A stretch of DNA of 64,000 bases from contig OY720632.1 in the NCBI GenBank assembly GCA_963169105.1, positions 8,308,001-8,372,000 of the forward strand. Direction: 5' to 3'. Below the pieces are notes generated by a model. The model was not told the DNA's origin, ran no database searches, and was given only the letters and a program-made list of their open reading frames with translations. Source of the stretch: Ceriagrion tenellum (Eukaryota; Arthropoda; Insecta; Odonata; Coenagrionidae). The position numbers and the translations under genes were made by a program. Of this stretch, positions 35,121 through 46,982 are shown piece by piece. How positions within the stretch are numbered: the first letter of the stretch is position 1; the number at the start of each line of letters is the position of its first letter.

Positions 35121-36548
35121 GATTAAGAAGGGCTGTTGTGCTGTTGGTTATAATCTTGAATTTGTGCCGTGCCTCACTCTAATGAAAAAAATGGCTCACT
35201 GTATTAAGTAGCACTTCAAATGATGAGGTCAAAGCTGAGACCACTGCTTATTTTGCAGAGTTGGACAAATTGCATTCTACTGAGGGTATTAAAAAGTTGG
35301 GGGGTCGTTGGTCTGAATCTATTGACTTGCAAGATCACTAGGTGAAAAATAAAGAAAAAATTTCTCAAAATCTTGCGTGTTCCTTGTCAGGCTGAGAACT
35401 TTTTGAATGACCCTGGTAACTGCACAAAAGGCATCATAGTAGATAGGGTAAACTGAATATTAAGAAACAGAAGTTCATTGAAATGTTGGCAATGATAGGT
35501 ATAAAATTGAAATGAGAGACAACTCTCACAAAAACAGATGTTTCTTTTTCACTTATTCCTATGAATTATGAATGATAGGACTCATTTCAACTAAAATGTA
35601 AGAGACAGGCTAAATAAATTCATATGCAACTTACACTGCTGTCCCCTCTTTGCCACCCCTTGATTATACTCACTTTGACTTCATTTAGTACTGCCCATTT
35701 TTTGGTCCCACCTAACAGCATAAAATCAAGGTTTTACTGAATGTGAAAATATCATGCGATAGAGGGGACATAAATTTAAAAATTACAATGAACATGTTAA
35801 ACATATTAGGTAACACTGACATACAGTGAAATGCACTTTAATGTGAGGTGATATATTTTTATGCATTTGATATATTTTGATAATTCCAAACAGAGACTGG
35901 CAGGCACTTAAGCTGCACGTGACATAGCACCATACAGGTTGCATTCCTGTGAGCCTTTTCACCCTCCAACTTTGGGCACTGTGGAGCAGTTGCTGGGCCA
36001 CACATTCTTACATGTGGTTAGGCACTAGTTTACAATGACCAACATTTTTGAATTTTCAGAGGGTAATTTACTGTTTTACCAATCACTATCATGTTGATTC
36101 AGCTTTCCTAATCATTTTGAGACTCTTTACTGTATTATTTAAATACTTTCAAGTGGTTTGAATAGCGTCATTATCTGTTCTTACCACCATTATCTCATCC
36201 TAGAATGCATCACTAACCCCACACTCAGGAGACAAATATAGGCACCTAAAATCCTGAATTAGTTTACCAATGGACTGATATTTTCCTTCTGTGCATGTTA
36301 TTATAATGGCAAAATATTGATAAGTTTTTCTTACACATTAATATTGTAAAATTTATTTACAGGTAAAATGTAAAATAGCACCCCTTTCTCAAATTATTAC
36401 ACCACTTTCCATCAAACAATAATCTCTCCTTTTTTAGGTCCAAATTGAAGAGAGAAACCACTATTAACCATGACCTAGTCCTTCACATTAATACACCATC
36501 TCTTTATGCTAACACTTTCAGGAATTAAGTTGGTAAAATTTGGATCAC
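35121..36548. other. Copia B 3' flank and intron
   Basis: The first part may include the 3' LTR (starting TGTTGTGCTGTTGG at about 35135), but no second copy exists to define it. The rest is AT-rich intron without recognised features. Confidence 0.35.
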
Positions 36549-36791
36549 CTTGACATTTTCAGGTAACTTTGCACCCTTAGGTCCTCTTCCAGCTGTCATG
36601 GTGATGCATATGTAGCAGGAAGGATTGAAATCCAATTCACAACCATTAAGAACAATTTCTGATGAATTTTCCTTTATTGCATTCAGGATGCTAGACATAT
36701 GTTGGGCCATAACAGAAAGAACATTCTCCTCAATTCTTTCAAAATCATCAAAGCACACCCAGCTTCCAGTAGTAGCCAAACCTTTCAGTAA
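36549..36791 (-). CDS. Dynein heavy chain exon (AAA1 Walker B and sensor region, substituted)
   Basis: Eighty-one whole codons, LLKGLATTGSWVC through LPENVK. The Walker B segment reads CFDDFERI where dyneins normally have CFDEFNRI, so the catalytic Glu is Asp. The sensor segment reads ITMTAGRGPKGAKLP instead of ITMNPGYAGRxELP, so the sensor Asn and the GYAGR motif are lost. The surrounding residues (VLSVMAQHM, NGCELDFNPSC) follow the family. The acceptor is CATTAG; the donor GTGATC is a weak but possible site, supported by the phase-0 join to the next exon. Confidence 0.95.
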
Positions 36792-37689
36792 CTAATGAAA
36801 GAGAAAATAAGGTATTTTAAGGTCAAATAATAAGATACCAAAAATAAGAAATGAATAATAAGCCAAACTACTAGATGCCAAATTCCTTAATTCCTAATTA
36901 TAAAATTTGGCCCAAATTTTCATTACATGTGGGATTTAGTATAAATTGGGCATCAGTAAAAGTGCCAGCTCTTCACTCATAAATGAAACACCTACAAATG
37001 ATTTTTTTCACTTCATGTCTGGCATTTCTGCCTTTTGGAAGGCAATATTCTGTGCAGAGCCTACAGCTTAGAGGTCACTGGCATGTCACGGTCAATGGAG
37101 ATTCCACCACTACTGTGACTGTAAACCAGTAATAACTTCTTCCTTCTTCCCCAAAATGACAACAACAACGGCGATTCGCAGTCTCTTTAAACTAGGGCCA
37201 GGTTATACCAACCAGTGAATCGCCGTCTCTTTAAGACAATGGGTTAAGAAGCAAGTTGTGTAATGAGTAAGTTTTAAATATATTGTGTCACGAAGTGGTG
37301 ACTGTATAATTAAGAACCTATCAATGCCATAAATGGCAACAAGGATGTGATTTCATTTATGACAACCTGCTCAGATACTTATTTTAATGTAATTAAAAAA
37401 AAATATTTTCTGCCATGTGTTTGTGAACATTATGCCAGACCAGCATTTAAGTGCTTTGGTTTGTTCTCTACATTTCCAATATTGTCCATTTGGCATTAAT
37501 GGTACTCTTATTATATTAATTCAATTTTTGCGCAGTGATTCTTGGATCTCTAAGAAGTCATGCCTGTTGGCGATTCTTCACCTGGGGTAGATTCATCTAG
37601 TGTCCTCATCTAATCATCATCTAGTGTCCTCCACTAATATTGTGTGTTGTTTGAGAGTGATTTTATTCACTTGAGTGTTCATTTTTCCG
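36792..37689. other. Intron sequence with a local direct repeat
   Basis: GCGATTCGCAGTCTCTTTAA (37171) and GAATCGCCGTCTCTTTAA (37217) are near-repeats either side of AGGGCCAGGTTATACC. This could be the end of an LTR or MITE; no partner was found. Nothing else recognised. Confidence 0.35.
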
Positions 37690-39428
37690 GTGAATTGATG
37701 TTAATTTTTTGCACGATGCCACTGGATACTGTAGACAAAGTTTCCAATCCCATTGGATGCTTCAGGTGGCATGCATTTCAGCATGGTCCTGCAGTTTTCT
37801 GAGAATGCCTCAGAGGTTGAAGATTTGAAATGAGTGCAATTTCATTTTTAGGCCAACAATAATATATCTCCCACTCAAAAAAGAAAACAGTTTTTGCCGT
37901 GCACTGTTTACATTGTTACTTTTTTGTCAAGAAATTCTGTGCCCCGGAAAAAACTTCCTCAAAATCTTACTTGATTTGTTGTCTCAGCATTTCATTCTGA
38001 CAGTAAGTGTGTGGGTTGAGCACAAGAAGTTGATTCTCAGATGCAAAACCAGATGAACTTTTTAAAGACCTCATCATAGAGTTGAGGCAGTTAGCCAATA
38101 ACTGCAAATTTCAATGCCTAGACCTGGAACTTTTGCGACAAGTGCTTTGCAGGATGAAAAAAATTAGCAATCAAAAAACAGTTATTTTCATAGAAGTTTG
38201 AGGATCTAACTCTCAGAATAGCTATTGGCCATGCCATGGTGGCTGAGCACACTAGAAAATGTGTTGAAACTGCAAGCACAGCTGAGTTTGACCCTTCAGC
38301 AAAATGATGTGGTAGGAGTTAATCCATTGAATCAGGTGCGATCATTTCAGAGAGGAGAGCATCTAAAACAGGAATGATCATCCTCCAAAATTCCAGGAGC
38401 CTAACCTTCCCTACTGCAAAAGCCATCCACAATTTGGCCACCAGGGAGAAGGTGCCAATAAGGGCTGCATTCATTGCGGTGCAGAGGTTCCAGACCAAGA
38501 CTGCCCATCGAGAAATGCCACTAGCCAATACTGTTACTAGTTTGGACATCTGGCCAAGCTGTTTCACCAAGCAATGCCGAGTGGCCCAAAGCCAGGGGAC
38601 GATGCATCAGGCAGACCCTAAGCAGAATCATAAAGGTGCCCCAGCAGCAGCTAATTCCATCATGGAGCCTTCAAGAGATCCAGGAGAAAAAGTTCTCATG
38701 GTAACCTCAAATCCCTCAGATTTTTCACTTGTTCCTCAGGAGCACCACTCCCATTCAGATCGTAGTCTCAATTGCAGGTGTTCCTTTGACAATGGAGGTG
38801 GATAGTGGTGCTGCCCACACAACTGCTGGTAACCAAGTGTTCCAAGCACACTTCAGTTTTTTAGAATTGGAGCCATGCTTTATCAAACTGACAAGTTGGT
38901 CTGACCAGCATCTAAATGTCTAAAGCAAGTATCATGTAAAAACTGAATACCGTGGTAATGTGGCCAAACTAATGCTTTTTAGTGGCTTCGGATCCCGGCC
39001 CACCTTTATTGGGATGTTCCTGGTTCAACGCCTTGGATATTGAGGTGGAGGGTGTGAATTCATATTCACCTATCAGTGATTTGCCCTTTGAAATTTGTGA
39101 CTTCCAACTAGTGTTTTCCTCTGGCTTGGGAAAGTACTGTGGTCCTTCAGCCCATGTTCATTTAAGGCAAGGAGCAACTCATGTGTTCCATATAACATGA
39201 TCTGTCCCTGTAGCCATTCTTGATAAAGTGTCAGATGGAATTAGATTGCCCACAGCTGTTGAAGCCCAACAGCTGTTGCGATCCAGGATGCAAAGAGTTC
39301 CCTCATGCCTGGATGCTACAGGTTTGGGCCTTTATCCTGACAAGTGTCAGTCTGGTGTCAGTGACATTGATTTTGTGGGTTATCACATCAGTGAAAATGA
39401 TATTTCCCAAAAAGTAGAAAAAGTTTGA
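37690..39428 (+). pseudogene. Ty3/gypsy retrotransposon remnant A (gag, protease, internally deleted pol)
   Basis: From 38040 a Gag-like run DELFKDLIIELRQLANNC is followed by a knuckle region (SRNATSQYCY, FGHLAKLF, about 38500-38565). The protease has PLTMEVDSGAAHTTAG at about 38785 (DSGA). Next GPPLLGCSWFNALDI (about 38998), GLGKYCGPSAHVHLRQGAT and DKVSDGIRLP, the pol region between protease and RT. The remnant then jumps to GLGLYPDKC and DIDFVGYHIS (39325-39400), the end of RT, so the RT core is deleted. Several frameshifts and stops. Confidence 0.82.
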
Positions 39429-41869
39429 GCAATAATGAGTGTGCCCTAGTCACATGATGTGGACACCTTGTGAGTGTATCTATGATTTGTGAATTATTAT
39501 GATAGATTCTTCCTAAACAAGGCTGCTACATTTTATTTACTGTATAATCTCCTTAATCAAGGAGCTAAACAACAATGTACTGCAGCTCATGACGATGCCA
39601 TTAACTATGTAACTAGTAAACGATACACTTAAAGGAATTAAAGAGACAACACACGAAATTAAATGAGCAAGGATACATACATGCAGTAAATAGTATTGGT
39701 AATTATGCCTTTGACAGTATTCTTCAGGCTTTGTAGTTTTCTTATGAAATGATTCCAATGTTTTTCACACCCACTGAATTTCAAAGGGGATCCTTCCACT
39801 AGTATATGAGCATAAAAAATGAAGGTAAAATAGGTAGAATAAATAGAGCATAATTGCTCAACAATGACAGATATGTTGCATCATGCATGGTATTGTCTTT
39901 CTTGTAAATGGTACCAAGCCTAGAGGTGGCTGACATGGTAATTAGTCAATTTAGATATATTTCTTTCAAAGAAATGATGTGATGTGCTGGTTATCACTTA
40001 ATGCACCATAATGCACTAGCAAATTTCACCAATATGCACCACACTACAGGCATGTTACCTATGCTAGAGAAACTATTTTTCTTAGTGGATGTTGCACCAA
40101 CTTAAATGAGATACATGGGTCATGCTGGGGTCATTCGAAATGTGATGTTAAAGAAAAAAGCCCAAGGAATCAAATTAACTTATCAGCTTTATGACCTGAC
40201 AACTAACCTGCTTCAAAATGTCACTAGCTGCAATTGTAGTCTATTGTATCTATTGTGGGAAATCTGAAGTTTTAACATGCCTGTTCTGCAGCCTACACAC
40301 CTACTTTTGTTCTCATGATCTGATCCAAAGGTATGCTGGAATTTGAAAGATAGTAATCACTTGGTCAGAAAAGAAATAGGTCTTAAATTTACATTAAATA
40401 TTGGGTATAATTTTAATCGACAGTCTAAAAGTGATTTCCATCCTACTTTTTGTGAGAGGTCAGTAGCACCAATGAGATTATCGCAGTGGCCTTAAGTATC
40501 AGGCAGCAGATGAGGATACAGGCATTACATCTTCATCAACATTATACCCTGGGAGCCATCTCAAGGTACCTGTAAGTGGTATCCAAGGGATTCCTAGATG
40601 ATAGATTTGAAACCTCATTTTTTTCATGTACTATTAGGGACTATAATGGTACATTAGATCAACTCCATGAAACAATGACCCTCACTTTGTTGACTCTGCA
40701 CTAATAACTTGACATCATTTTTAAAAATTAATCCTGCTTAAAGTGTCCAGGAAGATTTACCTTTCTGCATAATCTTCATCTTCATGTTACCCAGCAAGCC
40801 ACCTCAAGGGTGCTTGGCTGGGGGTGAATTCTGGCCATCATGCACTATACTATAATGTACTCGAAACTTTTCTTAGACTTTAAAACAGAGGTTCAACATG
40901 AGCAGAGAAGATGAAAAAGATATGAAAAAAGACTTATGATAGTTTTGTTTCTTTTTACTGACCTTTTGCAATAACAGAATCCCTTTCAGACCTACAACTC
41001 AAAATTAGACAATCATTTATGTAATTCAAAACCAATTTACTTTCATACAAAGTTATTAACATGTAAAAAAAACTCCAGCATTCTACAGTTTATCACATCA
41101 TGAGTTCTCTCTCCAGGACTTCCCCAGCCTTCATGTTCAGACCTGCATGGCAAGGAAGGGGCTTCTTGCTCCTTGACCAGCGTCAACTTCACTTCAAAGC
41201 TATTTTCCTGTCTACCATAAAGGACCAAACTGCTGCTCTCATCAAATGGAATTCAATCAAGAACACACCATACTTGTACCAAGGTATTTCGCCAGTGGGC
41301 ATGTTGTAATTTCATATTTAATGAAATATATATGAACTCCAATGTGGGAGAAGTTATCCATTTCAAAGGCTGTGTTTGTTGTGTGCTGGGCTTTCAACTC
41401 ATAGGCATATGTGTGCATACCAAAACATCCAGGGAAGAAAGGAAGATCCAACAGTCACAACTGCTAATGTTGAATTATATCCACCAAAATTAACAATAAA
41501 CTGCTCTAATGGAAATTTACCACAAGCAGACATTGGTTAACACTCTATACTTGTGTATTCAAATATAATGCATTATTAATAGATTGTGGGTGATTGCATC
41601 GGTTATCACTAATTGTGCACATGTTTACCAGTGATGGGAACTTTTGCAATGGTGTCGACCAGCACTAAAAGGGCCTCACAAAAGCCATATTTTTTCCCCA
41701 GTCATCATAGGGCCAATTAACAGAGCCCCAGCCATCTTGGGTATTGGCAGAGGTCTTGCAGAATGCCATACTTTAACTAATGCAGCTGCACTATAACTCC
41801 ATAAATATCTTTGAGAAAGAATGGTAATAAAAAGAATTCATGAAAAATATCTCTTATCATTATGCATAC
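39429..41869. other. Intron sequence, dispersed short motif
   Basis: AT-rich. ACATTATACCCTGGGAGCCA at 40540 and AAGCCACCTCAAGGGTGCTT at 40794 followed by GGCTGGGGG recall 46690-46735 and 63367; they seem to be fragments of one repeat. No gene recognised. Confidence 0.4.
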
Positions 41870-42152
41870 CTTGCACAATTCTGCACAATCCAATGCTTTG
41901 GAACAATAAAAGACCATACAGTGAACCCCAAGAGCTTTCCCCAACTCTTTGGCTGTTTCAGTCTTCCCCGTAGCAGGGGGTCCATAGAGGGATGCATAAA
42001 ATTGAAAGTTATAAGCCCCCATTATAGTGTGGAAGCAACGATCAGTTAACGGTGTTTTAACAAGTCGAGATGGATTTCCCAAGTACTCATAGCCATAAGA
42101 GAGTGATGAATGAGCTAGTTTAACGATGAGTTCATCAGACTCCCAATAATAT
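41870..42152 (-). CDS. Dynein heavy chain exon (AAA1 start, Walker A)
   Basis: Ninety-four codons after one completing base. The exon opens YYWE, carries YGYEYLGN and TPLTDRC, and has the AAA1 P-loop GPPATGKTETAKELGKALG. The P-loop keeps GxxxxGKT, but the near-invariant GPAGTGKTET is altered at two positions. It ends in ELCK, phase 0. AAA1 is the main ATP hydrolysis site of dyneins. The acceptor is TTTCAG and the donor GTATGC. Confidence 0.97.
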
Positions 42153-42308
42153 CTGAAAGGACAAAGGATAAGAAAGATGCTTAAGTTGAAATAGAAAATG
42201 TGTACAACAAAAACCAAAGGATATATGGCCTAAGGAAGTATCACTCTACTATAATAAATATGATATAAGATTACTGATAATAAAATCAGAAAAATTTAAA
42301 TTGCTTAC

Positions 42309-42478
42309 CTTAATCTAGATAACCACTGGAAGTCAGCAAGAGATTGCATGCCAGAGATGAAGGTCTCTTCAGCCACATTCAACAAATGAACATCAATAGT
42401 AATTAATGTACACACAGTCTTACGCAGAAGGGCAGGAATGGATCCACGCACCATTGAAATCAATTCCGTAAGCTGAAG
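42309..42478 (-). CDS. Dynein heavy chain exon (end of linker, DVHLLNV and WLSRLR)
   Basis: Fifty-six codons plus 2 bases. LTELISMVRGSI, LITIDVHLLNVAEE and DFQWLSRL correspond to L.ELV.LVRGKL, LV.IDVHARDV and DFEWLSQLRYYW. The exon ends with AG, completed by the A of the next exon to give Arg. The acceptor is TTTCAG and the donor GTAAGC. Spacing to the previous exon matches the family, so no exon seems to be missing here. Confidence 0.95.
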
Positions 42479-43084
42479 CTGAAATATAACGATTTTCAAC
42501 TTTACTCAAAACAAATGGATCCAAGCAAATGAAGGAGATAAATAATAAGAGACATATCAAGGAAATTCTAAAAGACAATTAAGAATACATTCACATTTTG
42601 TTTCCAACTACTTAATGGAAATGTGCATCTGAAACAGTTGATATCTTTCACAGGAAATGTGCATCACCCTTCATAATTGGTAATACACCTATCCTTCTAG
42701 TCAGAAAATTGGTTCCTATGGACAAAAGGGAACTTAGGGGACTGCTGGAATTTAAATGCTCAGAAAAATTCTGGCCAGCCAGACCACAACTGAAAATTAG
42801 ATTGCTCTTTTAATGCTCTTAACTATGGAACGAGAGATATTATCGTCATACCTAATACCCCCAACAATAAGCAAAAGTTCAGCATTAAAAGGAGAAGCAA
42901 GTTTTAAGTAATCCCAATCCCTGAATGGCACTGACTCAATTAGGACTTTTTTGCATTAGCACTGTCTGAAACTTAATACCACTCCATCTCATCGACAAAT
43001 GTCACATTAGCTCTCTTCAAAATGTCATGACATTATGTAAAATCCGGGCTTGATAGAGATTGATGAATTCAGAGAATTTGAGAA
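42479..43084. other. Intron sequence, nothing recognised
   Basis: AT-rich intron to the right of the linker exon 42309-42478. Confidence 0.5.
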
Positions 43085-43351
43085 ATAATGAAAATGACAA
43101 CAACCATTCTGGACGAAATCAAGTCCAAACAACTGCTGAGGGTTGGATATATTCAGAGGATGCTCAAAGAAAGACTGCCTCGCACCATCATAGAGTGGAA
43201 ACCGTATGAAAGGAGAAAGAGCAGAAGACCACCTAACTCATAGAGAAGCAGAATAGGCAAAGCTATGGTGAAGAGAAACCTGAAAGAAGGAGATTGGGAA
43301 AACAGAGAGGCCTGGAAATTGGATGCTGTAAAGCGCAAGCAAGCGCTTTAA
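43085..43351 (+). pseudogene. LINE reverse transcriptase C-terminal fragment
   Basis: The frame from ATG 43094 reads LLRVGYIQRMLKERLPRTII, EWKPYERRKSRRPPNS, stop, GKAMVKRNLKEGDWENREAW. This is the known C-terminal end of LINE polyproteins (QLxWxGHVxRM, RLPxxVxEW, RRxRGRP, W, RxxWR). The TAG stands where the family has Trp. Only this 3' end remains. Confidence 0.83.
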
Positions 43352-43704
43352 AGATGATTATATATATGTAAAAATTTACAGCAACCGGTGTGCTCAACAT
43401 AGAAGGCCCCAGTAAATATAGTGTGCTGCAGAAATGTTGTATGCAGGTTGCTGAATTTGAAGCATTTTGCAAGTTGCTCTGCAACATTTCTGCACCATCC
43501 CTATTAAGTTGCTGAAATGCATTTGAACAGTGAGGAAAATTTCAAATAAAACAGTTGAGCCAGAAGATACATTCTATTATGATGTTTTGATAGTTAAAAT
43601 ACTTTCTCCATCTTCAGAAGCAATTTATCAGTTTCCATCAGAATATGAGATAAATGTTTTAGACAGATTGCATTTGCACCATTCCAACTACGTTGCAGTG
43701 TTAA

Positions 43705-44035
43705 AAGATCGTAGGCTTTCCCGGCGAATAATATTAGTAAAATCTTCTCGGGTTTGGCGCTGGGTACGGCTACTCTCCAGTGACACACCCAGTGATTTGG
43801 TCTGACAATCCTCAACCACTGTCTAAGTCACAGGCTATGTCACTGCTGGGTCACAGGATATTTTCACCAGGTGTTTCCAACTTGAAAGTTTTCTCAGCTA
43901 ATTGAAGCATTTACAACACACTACAACTTAGTAAAATCTTCTCAGGTTTGGCACCGGGTAAGGCTATTAAAGGCCAACATTTTGGCAAGAAACTCTCTTC
44001 TCGTCATCAGGGCTAAGACTGATTCAGTCTTGATA
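43705..44035. repeat. PLE-type terminal repeat remnants, two partial copies
   Basis: GTAAAATCTTCTCGGGTTTG (43737) and GTAAAATCTTCTCAGGTTTG (43931) begin two related segments followed by GCGCTGGGTACGGCTA and GCACCGGGTAAGGCTA. The second runs into a hammerhead-like motif on the minus strand (43972-44014). Their likeness to the repeats at 46.2-47.8 kb is through the ribozyme core. Confidence 0.6.
43972..44014 (-). ncRNA. Hammerhead-like ribozyme motif 1 (degenerate)
   Basis: On the minus strand: helix I strand AGCC, core CTGATGA, stem II GAGAA/TTCTT, then CCAAAATGTT and GGCC. The layout equals motifs 2-4, but the invariant G of GAAA is C and there is an extra A, so cleavage is unlikely. Confidence 0.5.
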
Positions 44036-44410
44036 ATACTAATATACATATATATATTTATAATTTTTTACATTAGCATTATGCATATATTCATAGAAAC
44101 CATTTAAAAAATATATTACCAATCGTATCCCTCCACTATATACACTTCTGAATAAAAGTATCTCTTACTTCAACTTTGTTCCAAGAAAAAAAGAATTTAT
44201 TTAATCATTTATAATTTAAACAGGGCTAAGAAGTTTCATTATAGATATTTGAAACATTTAGCTAAACAACTTTTTTCATTTGAACAATTTATCATTAATA
44301 GTTGTCGAGATATTGACGTTTTTCATGTCAAGAACAAGAAAAATTTAAAGAGCCAAAATTATATCCGGCAGTGAAGGTCGACTATTGGACAGTTAAATCC
44401 GACTCCTACA

Positions 44411-44680
44411 GGTCTCTGCTGATATGCATATTTCATGGCATAATGAATGCCCACCCAAATAATCACACTTTCAAAGTATATACAATGGAATCAAAATGAG
44501 ACATACCAAGATGGAATTCTGAATCATGCTACAACAGATGACAAATAATTAACAGCAATGTAGTGCATATGTCACCCACACAACCAGATTAAAATTTGAT
44601 TGAATCTTTCTTGGAAGAATTTGACCGAATCTCTAATCCATGGATTTGATAAGATTTGATCAAATCCAAACCACATCACA
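44411..44680. repeat. Dispersed repeat Y, copy 2
   Basis: Second copy of the repeat at 30351-30625, same orientation. It ends TCAAATCCAAACCACATCAC. Non-coding. Confidence 0.8.
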
Positions 44681-44690
44681 AATCACTTTT

Positions 44691-46218
44691 TAAATTTTGA
44701 ATATTGCCTTTGGAGCAAAAAATATTGCTTTCACATAGAAATGTATTCAGAGGGAAAGATTCAGAAATAGACATTTGCAATTCGATGCCTTGTCCCACTT
44801 GACATACCTACCTACAACATGCGAATGGAGTGCATCATATGCTGGGAGATTGTGGTTTTACATTGGCGTACACACTCAAAACCACTCATACATCATTTGA
44901 ATTCAAGGAGCAGATTTAGTGATAAAACCCAAGAATTAGGGAGACCCAATCACAGCAGCATTGTTGTAGGGAGTCTCCATATTGACAAATCCATAGACTT
45001 TTTCTCATGATTCTGGTGCTGAGACTCTTGACCCCATATCATTTTTTGACCTCAACAATCATATTTCTTCTTCATAAGGACATTTATCTATGACTGCAGA
45101 AAATTATGCATCCTTAAATTGAAAAACATCCAAGTAGGAACGGTCTAAAGTTAACATACCCATATGGACATTACTGGCAATGTGTGGAGTTTTATTTCGT
45201 GCCCATACAGGTACTTTTGGATTGTTAAATTTAATCAATAGCCTAACAATCAATATTCCTATAGATCCAAATAAATCATAAAAGAATTACCACACTTACC
45301 AGGAGCTGATTTTCAACCATTTTCCAACTAGCATTGATCTCAAATTGTTCAGAGACATAAGCTGTCCAATACACTTGAGATACACAAGTAACAACTTGTG
45401 CTGGCCAACACTTCAACCACTCTGTTCTTTCCATAGTAGGGTAATCATTTACACTAGCCCTCATCATCTCTTTCAATGTAGATCTCATTTCAGCCTCAAG
45501 CTACATGAAATAAAGTGGATTGCAGTGATATGAGTAGTTACATTTAAAATGATGAACAATTGAATCAACGTCTCTTTCAACAGTTTCAATGAAAATACTA
45601 TAAAAAAGTGACCAACAACATAATGAGGTAATACTCAACACACAACTACATATACCTCCACATTCAAACCCCAGGGTGGATTGAATATGGATCATTTTCA
45701 ATATGTGGCCACAGAAATTCAAGTAACGAGTTTGTTTTCAGCAAAAGAATTGGGGATTAAAAATACCATACTTAGGAGATACCGTTCTCCTAATTCAACC
45801 CTCCTATTAAAAGAGAGCATGATTTGATTTCAATTACCCAGCAAAAGCAATAATGTCCATGGTCTGGAAGTACCCACTCCAGAATTGTTGCCTTTCATAT
45901 CTGCTTCCTTGAAGCCTCTGAAAACACAGAAGTAGTGACACATGCTGACAAGTTCAATAAGTGTCAAAAATATATAATCTGCCACACTGGGACCTATCGA
46001 AAAATATTAAATTAAACTGCAACATTCAGAGAATTCACAATCAAGCACCTACAATGAATGGTGTAGTGTATGCCTGACCTTATTATAGAATAGTAATTAT
46101 GCAACGATTGGTGCAAAAAAATGATGAAATTCAATCATTTTGATTTGATGTGTAAATTCAGACAGACTTTTTCTGTAGATCAGATAAAAAATGGGGAATG
46201 TGCATACTTGAGAAAAAA
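44691..46218. other. Intron sequence around the 45300-45500 exon
   Basis: Apart from the dynein linker exon, nothing recognised in this AT-rich stretch. Confidence 0.45.
45300..45500 (-). CDS. Dynein heavy chain exon (linker, WPAQVV motif)
   Basis: Sixty-seven whole codons, phase 0 at both ends. LEAEMRSTLKEMMRASV and CWPAQVVTCVSQVYWT match the dynein pattern EMRSTLKEV, WPGQVVL..SQ.FWT; the Gly of WPGQ is Ala here. The acceptor is ATGTAG and the donor GTAAGT. Confidence 0.95.
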
Positions 46219-46266
46219 GTCGTTGAAGATAGTTCGGGATTTCCACCGGGTCAGGTTCTCCATTTC

Positions 46267-46309
46267 TGCCAACATTTCGATGGACGAGTCATCCATTATC
46301 CTCAGGGCA
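46267..46309 (-). ncRNA. Hammerhead-like ribozyme motif 2
   Basis: Minus strand: TGCC, core CTGAGGA, stem II ATGGAT/GTCCAT with loop GACTC, then GAAA, TGTT and GGCA. Helix I TGCC/GGCA pairs fully. The cleavage site would follow GTT. All core positions (CUGANGA, GAAA, UH) are kept. Confidence 0.75.
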
Positions 46310-46514
46310 TGTTGTGTCTGGGATGTGGTCCTCCTTACATAGTGCTTAGCGGGACAGTCTACCTAAGTGCTAGTGCTAAGACGGTCTAGTGCTAAGGAGC
46401 ATCCAAGAAGCCTGGGAAAAAAGGTGGGAAAATTTTGACCAATCGGGAGACACCTCCCCTGGTAGACCATCCCGCTAAGCACTATATAAGGAGGATCACA
46501 TCCCAGACTGGACA

Positions 46515-46557
46515 TGCCCTGAGGATAATGGACGACTCGTTCATTGAAATGTCGGCA
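46515..46557 (+). ncRNA. Hammerhead-like ribozyme motif 3
   Basis: Plus strand: TGCC, core CTGAGGA, a 7-bp stem II (AATGGAC/GTTCATT, loop GACTC), GAAA, TGTC and GGCA. Helix I is 4 bp and helix III at most 2 bp, as in the short dimeric hammerheads known in Penelope-like elements. Predicted cleavage is after GTC. Confidence 0.78.
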
Positions 46558-46895
46558 GAATGGAGAACCTGACCCGGTGGAAATCCCGAACAATCTTCAA
46601 CGACATAGTTTGCCAGGATAACCTTCAATCATTCTTCACTTGAGATAAAAGTTTTCCTTTATGGCCAAAGGTTTCAATGCATCTACGTCCACATTATACC
46701 CTGCAAGCTACCTCAAAGGTGTTTGGCAGGGGGTTATACTGAGCCTTGGCTCATTGGCTTATACTGAGAGGTTCATAGAAGTGTCGACAATAAAGTAAAA
46801 TAAAACTATGAACAACTGGAAAGTTTTAAAACTTTTGTGGTCCATGTTCGTCAGGCAGTGATGGTTTTGGGATAACCCACATCAAGATTTAAAAA

Positions 46896-46937
46896 AGCCA
46901 ACGTTTCTTCTCCTTTGCCTGAGACCTCATCAGGGCT
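46896..46937 (-). ncRNA. Hammerhead-like ribozyme motif 4
   Basis: Minus strand: AGCC, core CTGATGA, stem II TCTC/GAGA, GAAA, CGTT and GGCT. Helix I AGCC/GGCT pairs fully and helix III is the self-complementary ACGT, which in PLE ribozymes favours dimers. All core residues are canonical; stem II is short. Confidence 0.75.
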
Positions 46938-46982
46938 GAATGACCTAATTGCCTTCATTGTGCATCAATTTATATCATCACA

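Larger units (their letters stand above)
46219..46604. repeat. Large inverted repeat with hammerhead motifs in both arms
   Basis: The left arm 46219-46363 (starting GTCGTTGAAGAT) and right arm 46461-46604 (ending ATCTTCAACGAC) are inverted copies of about 145 bp with roughly 10% differences, around a 97-bp spacer. The spacer contains GTGCTAGTGCTAAG and TCTAGTGCTAAGG. Each arm has a hammerhead-like motif. The layout suggests PLE terminal repeats in inverted orientation without the element body. Confidence 0.88.
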
